From Alteribacillus sp. YIM 98480 (GTDB taxonomy: Bacteria > Bacillota > Bacilli > Bacillales > Marinococcaceae): DNA of 64,000 nt. Of this stretch, positions 19,565-27,727 are shown in pieces. Position numbers and translations under genes: made by a program. The notes under the pieces are model-generated. The model was not told the DNA's origin and did not search any database. It saw only the letters and a program-made list of their open reading frames with translations. The stretch spans positions 326,766 through 390,765 of the forward strand of contig NZ_VTOK01000002.1 of assembly GCF_009765375.1 (NCBI RefSeq). Reading direction: 5' to 3'. The number at the start of each line of letters is the position of its first letter. Position 1 is the first letter of the stretch.

Positions 19565-20404
19565 ATGCGTTATCTTGTAACTTCAGGGTGGCTAGAACAA
19601 CAGTTGAACAAAAAGGAATATAGAGTAGTGGATTGTCGTTTTCATTTAGATGCTCCATATAAAGGAAGGGACCTCTATAAAGAAGGGCATATCCCAGGAG
19701 CAGTTTATTTTGATTTGGAAATGGATATGTCTGCTGAAGAAGAAAATCATGGAGGCCGCCACCCGCTGCCAGATATGAATGACTTTGCGGAAAAACTTTC
19801 TAATTGTGGCATAGACAAAAGCACTAAAGTAGTAGCGTATGATGATCAAGGTGGTGCAATGGCAGCCAGGTTTTGGTGGATGCTTATGTATTTGGGGCAT
19901 AAAGATGTTTATGTGTTAGACCGGCCATTCTCTATATGGAAGGAAGAAAAAAGACCGGTAGAACAGCACATACCAACCTATGAACCAAAAGTATTTCTGC
20001 CCGAAATCGAGCCGCATTTGCTCGTTCATTTAGAAGAAGTAAAGCTGGTACTGCAAGATAAGACTGCTGCTCTTATCGATGCAAGAGATAAAGATCGTTT
20101 TAAAGGAAAACGTGACAATGTAGATGGTATTGCTGGGCATATCCCAGGAGCACGCCATTATTTTTGGAAGAACGTGCTGGATGAAAGTGGAAAGTGGAAA
20201 GATAGTAATAAATTAAAGACGTATTTTAAAGATCTGCCTAAAGAAGATGATATTTTTTCCTATTGCGGCTCAGGGGTAACTGCTTGTGTGAATGTACTTG
20301 CTTTAAAAGAAGCAGGGCATGAAAATGCGAGACTATATGCCGGAAGCTGGAGTGATTGGATAACGTATGATGATCTCCCTATTGAAACAGATAAAGATAA
20401 TTAA
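19565..20404 (+). CDS. Sulfurtransferase, 3-mercaptopyruvate/thiosulfate type
   Basis: 279 aa with two rhodanese domains, the first inactive and the second carrying the active-site cysteine Cys234 in YCGSGVTACVN. The CGSGVT loop is the form typical of 3-mercaptopyruvate sulfurtransferases; thiosulfate enzymes usually have CRKG. It moves sulfane sulfur to thiophilic acceptors. LIDARDKDRFKG and GHIPGARHYFW are other family landmarks. The ATG follows CAGGAGGGGG. A terminator and repeat copy 2 follow. Confidence 0.88.
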   Translation: MRYLVTSGWLEQQLNKKEYRVVDCRFHLDAPYKGRDLYKEGHIPGAVYFDLEMDMSAEEENHGGRHPLPDMNDFAEKLSNCGIDKSTKVVAYDDQGGAMAARFWWMLMYLGHKDVYVLDRPFSIWKEEKRPVEQHIPTYEPKVFLPEIEPHLLVHLEEVKLVLQDKTAALIDARDKDRFKGKRDNVDGIAGHIPGARHYFWKNVLDESGKWKDSNKLKTYFKDLPKEDDIFSYCGSGVTACVNVLALKEAGHENARLYAGSWSDWITYDDLPIETDKDN

Positions 20405-20406
20405 TT

Positions 20407-20447
20407 AAAAGGAAAGCCTGCTTAACTATATGCTGGCTTTCCTTTTT
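20407..20447. terminator. Terminator after the sulfurtransferase gene
   Basis: AAAAGGAAAGCC / GGCTTTCCTTTTT stem with a ~17-nt loop, flanked by A and T runs, so it can work on both strands. Confidence 0.8.
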
Positions 20448-20452
20448 AAATA

Positions 20453-20605
20453 GGTAAGAAATTATAAATATTTGCGTTTTACATAGCTCCAGCGCCTACT
20501 CGCTCGAGATTCCTTCGGTTCGTCAATAGAAAGCAAAGATCAGCTTTCCATATGCCGCCCCTCCAGGACTTGTCGCTCGTGAGCAAGGCGCTTGCGCTTT
20601 TCTTA
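20453..20605 (+). repeat. Dispersed palindromic repeat, copy 2
   Basis: Same orientation as copy 1 and about 95 percent alike by eye. The left arm is damaged: it reads AGCTCCAGCGCC where copy 1 has AGCGCAAGCGCC. It lies between convergent genes, the usual place for REP-like elements. With copy 1 it brackets a 2.6-kb segment in direct orientation. Confidence 0.85.
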
Positions 20606-20609
20606 ATAG

Positions 20610-22286
20610 CTAAAACCTCCCTGATTTAAATATGGCGTATAAAAGCCAAAGAAACATTAAAAATGTAGCTATAAAACTGATTTCAATGACAGGCAAACGG
20701 ACAAGCGGTGAGGACGAATCGCCGAAAGTAGATCCAATAATTAATCCAACCATAATAATGCTGAATGCTAACAAGATTATACTAAAGGAAAGGCGGTTAC
20801 TGATTCTGTCTAATTTATTAAGAAAGATATTGATTTTTGGGATTTTCATTTCCACACCAACATGGCTGTTGTTTAATTTTTCAAGAGCAGCGCGTAACTC
20901 GCGTGGAATGTCTAATAAGTATTCTTTTTGTTTTTGGCCTTCTTTAAGCCATTCACTTACCTTTGTTTTCGGATTCAATCTTTCTTTTGCCAGCATCTTT
21001 CCGTAAGGCTCCGCTACTTCAACAATACTAAGCTCTGGATCAAGATGTTCCACTACGCTTTCAAGAGTAATAATAGCTTTGGCAAGCATTGTGTACTCTT
21101 TATAAATTTGAATTTCATATCGGTGAGCCGTGGAGAAAATATCATTAATGGCTTCACCAATACGTACCTCATTAAAAGGCCGATCGTAATACTTAAATAA
21201 AAGATATTCAACATCTTCTGCAAATTGGTCATCATCAATAGCGTTAGGGATGTCTGCCATGTCATAAATAGCACTAGCTACTAGGTCTGGCTGTTTTTTT
21301 GTCATAGCAATAATGTAATTAATAAATTGTTTTCTCATTGCTTTGTTCAAACGGCCAATCTGCCCAAAATCAATAAAGGCTGCTGTATCATATCCTGTGA
21401 AAATAATATTCCCAGGGTGAGGATCACTATGAAAAAATCCGTTCACTAAAACTTGGTGCAAAAAGGAATCAGTTAATGTACGAGCAAGTCCTTTCTTATT
21501 AAATTCTTTTTCTGTATCTGTAAGTTCAGACAGTTTAACGCCTCGTGAAAATGACATTGTCAATATACGCCGGCTAGAATAGTCTTCTAATATATCAGGT
21601 ATTTCAATTTTGGAAAAGCCGGCCATATTATTTTTCATTTTTTCAGTATTTCTCGCTTCTACATAATAATCGACTTCGTCACGAATAGCATCCACATATT
21701 CTTCAATAATATCTTGCAGCCGGTAGTAACGCGCCCAATGAAATCTTTGAGTAAATAATTTAGCTAGGTCGCGAAGAATATCAATATCTTTTTCCATCGT
21801 TTCTTTAATATTCGGTCTAGAAACTTTTACTGCAGCTTCACGCCCATCATGAAGGACTGCATAATGGACTTGGCCAATAGATGCTGCAGCCAGAGGTTCT
21901 TCACAAAAGTGTGAAAATACATCACTTAATGAGCAGCTCAAATCATTTTCAATAATTTGTTTCCCATATTCAAAGGGAAATGGCGGAACTTCATCTTGAA
22001 GTTTTTCTAATTCTTCAATGATTGAAGGAGGAAAAATGTCTTTTCTAGTGCTTATAAGCTGCCCTAATTTTATAAACGTAGGGCCTAACTCTTCAATAAC
22101 TAGCCGAACTCTTTTGCCGATCGAGTGAGTATTCACATCTTTAGAGTCAGCAGCCAGTCTTTTAGGGAGGGATAATATATGAAATAGTCCAACTTCTTGT
22201 AATATATAGCCAAATCCGTGCCGGGCTAATGTGGCTGCAATTTTTCGATAACGGTTAGCGTGTTTCAGTCCGCGGGTTAAAGCCAT
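20610..22286 (-). CDS. ABC1/UbiB (AarF) family atypical kinase
   Basis: 558 aa. The UbiB signature KxGQ is present in FIKLGQLISTRKDIFP (residues ~70-85), followed by the Ala-rich loop EPLAAASIGQVH (~130), a catalytic lysine in AAVKVSRP, the HSDPHPGNI catalytic loop and FIDFGQIG as the DFG equivalent. Two membrane helices lie at the C-terminus. Family members are ATPases linked to isoprenoid-quinone lipid handling; this organism would use menaquinone, so the partner is unknown. Paired with the phasin-like gene upstream on the same strand. Confidence 0.88.
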   Translation of the reverse strand: MALTRGLKHANRYRKIAATLARHGFGYILQEVGLFHILSLPKRLAADSKDVNTHSIGKRVRLVIEELGPTFIKLGQLISTRKDIFPPSIIEELEKLQDEVPPFPFEYGKQIIENDLSCSLSDVFSHFCEEPLAAASIGQVHYAVLHDGREAAVKVSRPNIKETMEKDIDILRDLAKLFTQRFHWARYYRLQDIIEEYVDAIRDEVDYYVEARNTEKMKNNMAGFSKIEIPDILEDYSSRRILTMSFSRGVKLSELTDTEKEFNKKGLARTLTDSFLHQVLVNGFFHSDPHPGNIIFTGYDTAAFIDFGQIGRLNKAMRKQFINYIIAMTKKQPDLVASAIYDMADIPNAIDDDQFAEDVEYLLFKYYDRPFNEVRIGEAINDIFSTAHRYEIQIYKEYTMLAKAIITLESVVEHLDPELSIVEVAEPYGKMLAKERLNPKTKVSEWLKEGQKQKEYLLDIPRELRAALEKLNNSHVGVEMKIPKINIFLNKLDRISNRLSFSIILLAFSIIMVGLIIGSTFGDSSSPLVRLPVIEISFIATFLMFLWLLYAIFKSGRF

Positions 22287-22354
22287 TTGAAAATTCCTTT
22301 CTAGAGCTTCAGCAGGATATGATACTAGTTAAAGAATGAATTTTTTCATACACT

Positions 22355-22684
22355 TCATTCCTTGTTGTCCTCAAAAGAATTTCTTGAGTTGAATTCTAAT
22401 TTTTGTTCTAACTCTTGAAGTTTGTTTTCTAATGCTTCTACATCTTTTGCTGTTGCTAATCCCATTTCTTTTAAAGATTCCTGCATTTTTTCTTTGGCCT
22501 GGTTAGACCACTCCATTTCTGTGTCGCGGCCTTTTTGAATAAACTCCTCTTTCCATTGTTCTGCTTCACGAGGAGTTATTTTCCCTTTTGTCACGAGATC
22601 ATCAACATAGTTTTGAATCTTTTCTTTGCCATAGGCTGCTGCCCCTAATCCGAGAAAAAAACCTTTTTTAAGCATTTCATTCAT
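22355..22684 (-). CDS. Phasin-like protein
   Basis: 109 aa. A short Gly/Ala-rich apolar N-terminus (GFFLGLGAAAYGKEKIQNYVDDLV) is followed by a long amphipathic helix (residues ~75-105). The pattern K-I-Q-x-Y-V-D-D-L-V-x-K-G-K-I-T is typical of the poly(hydroxyalkanoate) granule-associated/phasin regulator family often found beside AarF genes. No PHA synthase is in the window. AAGGAGG precedes the ATG. Probably cotranscribed with the downstream kinase. Confidence 0.75.
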   Translation of the reverse strand: MNEMLKKGFFLGLGAAAYGKEKIQNYVDDLVTKGKITPREAEQWKEEFIQKGRDTEMEWSNQAKEKMQESLKEMGLATAKDVEALENKLQELEQKLEFNSRNSFEDNKE

Positions 22685-22755
22685 TTAGATGATCCTCCTT
22701 GTTGAGAGTTATAATCTACGTTTTATTTTACCAAAACCTTGCTGGATAAAACATC

Positions 22756-22802
22756 AAAAATGGGCCTTACCTGAATGTCAAACTTGTTCAAGTAAGGCCC
22801 AT
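22756..22802 (-). terminator. Terminator after the small membrane protein gene
   Basis: On the minus strand GGGCCTTAC / GTAAGGCCC, with a ~22-nt loop that can itself pair, followed by ATTTTTGATG. Confidence 0.8.
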
Positions 22803-22805
22803 TAC

Positions 22806-22985
22806 TTATCCGTTATCTCTTAACATTAAATAAATAAATACAAAAATGGTGATCACCGATAGGATGGTAAGTACGGTGATAAACATCGGTTCTGCATCAT
22901 TCCATCCGTTAACGGATGCAAATACGTTGGAAGGTACGAGTGCTAAAACCATAGCAGTAAAGAATGCTGCTATCCATTTATTCAT
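22806..22985 (-). CDS. 59-aa secreted/membrane protein, unknown
   Basis: The start (ATG at 22985) follows GGAGGAGC, an excellent ribosome site, and the stop at 22806 is followed by a strong terminator, so this is a credible monocistronic gene. Residues 1-24 look like a signal peptide with a possible cut after VFA (Ala23). Residues ~35-55 form a membrane helix, and the tail is LRDNG. No family is recognised. It has the size and layout of small regulatory or stress-related membrane proteins, but nothing fixes a role. Confidence 0.65.
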   Translation of the reverse strand: MNKWIAAFFTAMVLALVPSNVFASVNGWNDAEPMFITVLTILSVITIFVFIYLMLRDNG

Positions 22986-23204
22986 TACAGCTCCTCCTTT
23001 TTGTTTGTATTGTAGTATGTAACAAAATAAGCTAATGATTATCCAATTTTATTATATAGGGTGATGCAGAAATTATCAATTAGCCCGGTCAGCTTTTAAC
23101 CTTCTAAAAAAATGTTATAATAGGTACTGTTTTTATTGTGTGAAAAAAACTTGAACTTATTAGGAAAAGGTTATATAAACAACTTGGACAGTGTGGAAAG
23201 GATA

Positions 23205-24458
23205 ATGAAGATGGGTAAGATTCACATTGAAGACATCATTATAGCGAATCAGACACTAAAAGATGTTGTAACACATACACCCTTGCAAAAAAACCAAGTG
23301 TTATCGGAGCGTTATGATGCTAGTGTTTATTTGAAAAGAGAAGATTTACAGGTGGTTCGTTCTTTTAAAATTAGAGGAGCCTTTCATGTTATGCATAGTC
23401 TTCCAAAGGAAAGAATGGAAAATGGTGTAGTGTGTGCTAGTGCTGGGAACCATGCTCAGGGAGTAGCTTATTCGTGTAAAGCTCTTCAAGTCAAAGGGAA
23501 AATTTTTATGCCTACGACAACACCTCGTCAAAAAGTTGAACAAGTAAAATTATTTGGAAAAGAATTTGTAGAAGTCATTTTGACGGGAGACACTTTTGAT
23601 GATGCGTATCTACAAGCAAATTCTTATGGTGAAAAAAATGACATGGCTTTTATTCATCCCTTTAATAACGAGAAAATCATTGCCGGACAGGGCACAGTGG
23701 GGATGGAAATTATGAATGATATAGAAGAGACGATTGATTATTTGTTTTGTTCGATTGGAGGAGGAGGGCTGATATCTGGAGTTGGAACGTATATAAAGTC
23801 CATTTCTCCAAATACAAAAATTATCGGGACAGAACCTGCAGGCGCTCCGGGAATGAAAGAATCACTCGCTCGTAATGAAGTAGTAGAACTTGATAAAATA
23901 GATAAATTTGTAGATGGTGCTGCGGTAAAGAGAGTAGGGGATATTCCATATGAAGTGTGTCAAGCTGTAATAGACGATATTTCGCTTGTTCCGGAAGGGA
24001 AAATTTGTACTACGATACTCGAGTTATATAATGAAAATGCATTAGTCGCAGAGCCAGCAGGAGCTATGCCTATTTCAGCACTCGATTTTTATAAAGAGGA
24101 GATTAAAGGAAAAACAGTTGTTTGCGTTGTAAGTGGCGGGAATAATGATATTGGAAGAATGGAAGAAATGAGAGAAAAATCTCTCCGCTACGAAGGGCTG
24201 CAGCATTATTTTATTATTGATTTTCCTCAAAGGGCTGGGGCACTAAGAGAATTTCTTCATGAAGTTTTAGGACCAGATGATGATATTACAAGGTTTGAAT
24301 ATGCGAAAAAAAATAACAAAACCAACGGCCCGGCTTTAGTTGGTATTGAACTGACCGACAACAAAGATTACCTTCCTTTAATTGACCGCATGCAGAAAAA
24401 AGGTTTCCATTACAATGAAATAAATAAAGAAGAAAGCTTATTTAATTTTCTTATCTAA
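23205..24458 (+). CDS. ilvA: Threonine dehydratase (deaminase)
   Basis: 417 aa from the ATG at 23205. The PLP lysine is in VVRSFKIRGAFHVM, with SAGNHAQGVAYS and the glycine-rich loop SIGGGGLISG, all fold type II landmarks. One C-terminal ACT-like regulatory domain (QRAGALREFLHEVLGPDDDI onward) makes it the short biosynthetic form found in Bacillus, with feedback by isoleucine expected. It converts threonine to 2-oxobutanoate. A start at 23211 is almost as likely (GGAAAGG at 23195-23201). No T-box leader was seen. A TATAAT at 23116-23121 may mark the promoter. Confidence 0.93.
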   Translation: MKMGKIHIEDIIIANQTLKDVVTHTPLQKNQVLSERYDASVYLKREDLQVVRSFKIRGAFHVMHSLPKERMENGVVCASAGNHAQGVAYSCKALQVKGKIFMPTTTPRQKVEQVKLFGKEFVEVILTGDTFDDAYLQANSYGEKNDMAFIHPFNNEKIIAGQGTVGMEIMNDIEETIDYLFCSIGGGGLISGVGTYIKSISPNTKIIGTEPAGAPGMKESLARNEVVELDKIDKFVDGAAVKRVGDIPYEVCQAVIDDISLVPEGKICTTILELYNENALVAEPAGAMPISALDFYKEEIKGKTVVCVVSGGNNDIGRMEEMREKSLRYEGLQHYFIIDFPQRAGALREFLHEVLGPDDDITRFEYAKKNNKTNGPALVGIELTDNKDYLPLIDRMQKKGFHYNEINKEESLFNFLI

Positions 24459-24480
24459 CCTTCCTGCGGGAAGGTTTTTA
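24457..24480 (+). terminator. Terminator after ilvA
   Basis: AACCTTCC / GGGAAGGTT with a 3-nt loop and TTTTTA. The stem overlaps the last bases of the stop codon. Confidence 0.75.
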
Positions 24481-24524
24481 TGTAACTGAATATTGGGTAT
24501 GAAAGTACTAAGGGGGAGAGTATA

Positions 24525-25274
24525 ATGATTGTAAATGAGTATAAATCTTACTTTGAAATGATACCTCAGCATGAACACGCCAGAATATCTTATGAAATAT
24601 TAAAAAACTGGGGTGATCACTCATTAGAAAAGAGTCCATTATGGGAGGCTCTCCTGCTTGCAGTACGAGAACATGACAGGGCATGGATACCGCTTGATGC
24701 CAGTCCAATAATGAATAAACAACAAAATAAACCATATTCTTTTACGGATTTCCCTGAAAAAGAAAAAATGACTGCTTACCAGCAGGGTATACAGACAGTG
24801 GCTGAACAGAACGCGTACAGCGGACTGCTTAATAGTTTACATTATGCATCTTTTTTTAAAAACAGTACATCAAAAGATGCTGTATCGTTTTTAAAAGAAG
24901 AAGAAAAAAGGCAGGAAAAATTACGTAAATTACAAACACATTCTGAGGAATCTTTTCATTTAAGGCTGCTGCAATTTTGCGATGATCTGTCTTTATATGC
25001 GTGTATGAACGATCCTGGAGCTAGGAAAGACGAAGAAATAAGCTGGTTTAAAAACGGCTTTCGACATACCTTCGAATTTCTTGACTATAAAACAATTCAG
25101 GCACAGTTCATCTCTACAAATGAAATTCAACTCATCCCTTTTCCTCTTCGTTCACTGTTGAAAGTAACCATTCACGCAAAGGCTGTGAATAAAACGGAGA
25201 TAGCAGAAGAAAAGGTGGAGGCAGCTTATCAATCGGGAGAAGAAGCAGTTAGAAATTTAAGCTTTGTTCCTTGA
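24525..25274 (+). CDS. DUF3891 family protein
   Basis: 249 aa, cytoplasmic, no membrane segment. The N-terminal part holds several conserved histidines and acidic residues (QHEHARISYEILKNWG, VREHDRAWIPLD) in an HD-domain-like pattern; the C-terminal half has LLQFCDDLSLYACM. I recognise this as DUF3891. No reaction is known, and a metal-dependent hydrolase role is only a guess from the His/Asp pattern. A good GGGGGAG ribosome site precedes the ATG. It stands alone between IlvA and a PfpI-type gene. Confidence 0.65.
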   Translation: MIVNEYKSYFEMIPQHEHARISYEILKNWGDHSLEKSPLWEALLLAVREHDRAWIPLDASPIMNKQQNKPYSFTDFPEKEKMTAYQQGIQTVAEQNAYSGLLNSLHYASFFKNSTSKDAVSFLKEEEKRQEKLRKLQTHSEESFHLRLLQFCDDLSLYACMNDPGARKDEEISWFKNGFRHTFEFLDYKTIQAQFISTNEIQLIPFPLRSLLKVTIHAKAVNKTEIAEEKVEAAYQSGEEAVRNLSFVP

Positions 25275-25332
25275 TGAGCTGGGGAAAATATATGAAGATA
25301 GGAAGAGACGTTATAAATGAAAGGAGTATACG

Positions 25333-25857
25333 ATGCAATTATCACAAACACGAATTATAGCACTAGTAGATGAAGATTTTGAAGATTTAGAGCTTTGGGT
25401 GCCTGTGATGCGTCTAAGAGAAGAAGGGGCAGAAGTGGTATTAACAGGGAAAGAAAAAGGGAAAACCTATTACGGGAAGTACGGTGTACCTGCTGAAGCA
25501 CAAGCTGGTTTTTCCGATATTAATCCTGAAGATTTCGACGGCATTTTAGTTCCTGGGGGGTGGGCTCCAGATAAGCTGAGACGTTTTGATGAAGTGATCG
25601 ACATGGTAAAACATATGGATGCCAATGAAAAAGTAATCGGTCAAATCTGCCATGCAGGCTGGGTTTTAATCTCAGCTGATGTGTTACAAGGCAAAAAAGT
25701 AACGAGCACGCCAGGTATTAAAGATGATATGAAAAATGCTGGTTCTCTATGGAGTGACAAAGCAGTTGTCGTAGACGGCCATCTCGTATCAAGCCGCCGG
25801 CCGCCCGACATTCCTGAATATGGAAGAGAGTTAGTAAAAGCCTTTCTTAACAAGTAG
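25333..25857 (+). CDS. DJ-1/PfpI family protein
   Basis: 174-aa class I glutamine amidotransferase-like fold. The reactive Cys106 is in QICHAGWVLIS, next to a histidine, as in PfpI/YhbO/YfkM-type proteins. An upstream acidic residue in EDLELWVP matches the conserved Glu. Members are described as proteases, chaperones or glyoxal/protein deglycases in stress; the sequence does not separate these. GAAAGGAG precedes the ATG. The product EDLELWVPVMRLREEGAEV shows the typical Rossmann-like start. Confidence 0.85.
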   Translation: MQLSQTRIIALVDEDFEDLELWVPVMRLREEGAEVVLTGKEKGKTYYGKYGVPAEAQAGFSDINPEDFDGILVPGGWAPDKLRRFDEVIDMVKHMDANEKVIGQICHAGWVLISADVLQGKKVTSTPGIKDDMKNAGSLWSDKAVVVDGHLVSSRRPPDIPEYGRELVKAFLNK

Positions 25858-25918
25858 CTTGAGTATCACATGGCAAGGCCTAAATTTCTAAATCGATGTG
25901 TAGTGAAAAAATGGAGAA

Positions 25919-25953
25919 GCAGGTCTGATTCTTAAAGGGATCAGACCTTGTTT
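25919..25953 (+). terminator. Terminator-like hairpin between the PfpI-type gene and the thioredoxin-like gene
   Basis: AGGTCTGAT / ATCAGACCT stem with a ~10-nt loop, then TGTTT. The T-run is weak. Confidence 0.6.
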
Positions 25954-25971
25954 CATGAAAAAGGAGCAGAC

Positions 25972-26304
25972 ATGATTGAAAAAAATGAAAAGCAAATCTT
26001 TCATATGAAAGCAAGCGGAGAATTCTTTATATTATTTCTTTATTCCCCGTTATGTGGCACATGTAAAAAAGCTGAGCAAATGATGTTTGCTTTGGAAAAT
26101 GTATTTGATAGCATGCTTTTTGTAAAAGCAAATATAAATACGATTCCTTCTTTTGTAAGAGAAGAAAAAATAAAAAGTATTCCATGTTTACAAGCGGTGC
26201 AAAACAAAAATACTGTAAAAACAATCTATGCGTTCCATTCCATCCCCTCGCTCGTTGAACGGCTGCACCCTATTATAGAAAAGCGTCACGCTGAACATGA
26301 ATAG
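25972..26304 (+). CDS. Thioredoxin-like protein (YusE type)
   Basis: 110 aa with a redox site Cys28-Gly-Thr-Cys31 in YSPLCGTCKKAEQM and a single thioredoxin fold including cis-proline IPCL near residue 76. No signal peptide, so cytoplasmic. The size and CGTC form resemble B. subtilis YusE. AAGGAG lies 5 nt before the ATG at 25972; an in-frame ATG at 25948 sits within the preceding hairpin and has no ribosome site. Fifteen bases separate it from a TlpA-like gene, so the two may be a functional pair. Confidence 0.8.
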   Translation: MIEKNEKQIFHMKASGEFFILFLYSPLCGTCKKAEQMMFALENVFDSMLFVKANINTIPSFVREEKIKSIPCLQAVQNKNTVKTIYAFHSIPSLVERLHPIIEKRHAEHE

Positions 26305-26319
26305 AAAGGATGAACTTTT

Positions 26320-26745
26320 TTGATTACACCTTCCTTCGAATTAAAGGATATGTTTACAGACCAAACCGTTCCATTGCATGCCTATAAAGGTAAGCCTCTA
26401 ATGCTTACGTTCTGGGCATCGTGGTGTCCGGATTCACAAATTGATTTATCTCAAAAACAAAGGTTTTATGATTATCTAGATACACATCAACTTGGATTTT
26501 TAACGATAAACGTTACCGGAAGAGAGGGAAAAGAAGAAAATGCAAAAGAATTTATAGAAAAAGAAGGCTACACTTTCCCGGTACTATTAGATAATGGCAC
26601 AAAAACATACGATCGCTACCACTGTATGGGGGTCCCTACTACCTTTATTCTTGATGCAGATCAACAAATTATCAATCGCTTCAACGACAAAGCAGCATTT
26701 TTAGATATTATGAAAGGAATGAATCAAGTTCTAGGCAAAAAATAA
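26320..26745 (+). CDS. TlpA/ResA-type thioredoxin-fold protein with a CPDS active site
   Basis: 141 aa, AhpC/TSA-Redoxin fold with LTFWASWCPDSQ. The motif is Cys36-Pro-Asp-Ser39, so the second cysteine of the usual CxxC is missing. Unlike ResA it has no membrane anchor or signal peptide, so it is predicted cytoplasmic. Single-cysteine variants act as peroxidases or need a partner thiol; the CGTC protein just upstream could be that partner (inference). The start is TTG at 26320, after GAAAGGATGA. Confidence 0.75.
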   Translation: MITPSFELKDMFTDQTVPLHAYKGKPLMLTFWASWCPDSQIDLSQKQRFYDYLDTHQLGFLTINVTGREGKEENAKEFIEKEGYTFPVLLDNGTKTYDRYHCMGVPTTFILDADQQIINRFNDKAAFLDIMKGMNQVLGKK

Positions 26746-26746
26746 A

Positions 26747-26775
26747 CCCCGGCTTATATAAATACAGCCGGGTCC
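26747..26775. terminator. Convergent terminator
   Basis: CCCGGCT / AGCCGGG with an ~11-nt loop. On the minus strand it is followed by GTTTATTTTTT, so it best serves the phosphoesterase gene and more weakly the plus-strand gene. Confidence 0.65.
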
Positions 26776-26784
26776 ATATTCCTT

Positions 26785-27510
26785 TTAAGGCTTTTTTCCC
26801 TGTTTTACTACTGCTTTCATTTGTTCACTATTGGGATAATCATTAGCGTCATATTGATTTAAAACCCTTTGCAGATCATAAGACACCCGGTGAATAGAGG
26901 CAGAAAAAGTATCATTTTCTATGTGAAGAAGGACATAAGAGGGGCGTGGATCACCATCAAAAGGCAGGCCGACACTGCCCGTGTTAATAAAGGTTTTATC
27001 CCCGATTGTTTTTATAAATGGAGTATGGATGTGGCCGTAAACAATAATGTTTGCCTCTGTATCAATTGATAGTTTTTCTTCTAATTCCTTGTCTGAATGG
27101 TCCGCAGTAACTACATCAAATAAGCTTGTTGGCGTAGCGTGGAAAGCATGCATGGTTACAGAATCACTAAAACTCTCTAAAAATGATTCAGGAAGACGGC
27201 TTAAATAATTTACATCTTCTTGTGAGAGTCGTTCCACGGTCCAGTCGCGTTCTTGATTCATTAAAGCAAGAGCATTATCTGGGACTTCATTTTTTAAAAC
27301 ACCGCGCACTACCCATTCGTCTGCATTACCTTTTAATACTTTAGCAGGAGAGGAACGCACAGTCTCTAAAGCGTTTTTTGGTTCTGGACCTCTGTAGCAC
27401 AAATCACCGAGTATATACATTTTATCTACTTTTTTATCTTTTAGTTCATTGAGTACCGCTTTTAAAGCTCGGGCATTTCCGTGTATGTCTGATAATAGAG
27501 CAATTTTCAC
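26785..27510 (-). CDS. Calcineurin-like metallophosphoesterase
   Basis: 241 aa. Dimetal-site motifs are SDIHGN (residues 7-12), GDLCYRGPEP, KGNADEWV, a central histidine AFHATP and GHIHTPF, in the order of the YfcE/symmetrical phosphoesterase group. Likely a phosphodiesterase; substrate is open. The GTG at 27510 is chosen because GGGAGG (27519-27524 on the complement) sits 8 nt upstream and the fold starts there (VKIALLSDIHGN); a longer start at 27549 has no ribosome site. Confidence 0.85.
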   Translation of the reverse strand: MKIALLSDIHGNARALKAVLNELKDKKVDKMYILGDLCYRGPEPKNALETVRSSPAKVLKGNADEWVVRGVLKNEVPDNALALMNQERDWTVERLSQEDVNYLSRLPESFLESFSDSVTMHAFHATPTSLFDVVTADHSDKELEEKLSIDTEANIIVYGHIHTPFIKTIGDKTFINTGSVGLPFDGDPRPSYVLLHIENDTFSASIHRVSYDLQRVLNQYDANDYPNSEQMKAVVKQGKKP

Positions 27511-27727
27511 AACGATAACCTCCCTGATTATGTATAAGTAAAAATTCACGTATGATTTTCACGTTTTACCCTTCCATTATACAGGATAAAAGCTGCTTCA
27601 ATAACCCTCACAATGAAGGTTTAGAAATTGGAAGAAAATCTTGCGGTTATGTTACAATCAAAATTACCTAATATAGTGGAAACGTTTGGGATGAACTTAA
27701 GTTTGGAAAGGAGTTTACTTTACTGGT

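Noticed and set aside
22989..23204. T-box leader for ilvA
   Set aside because: No T-box core or terminator hairpin found before the gene.
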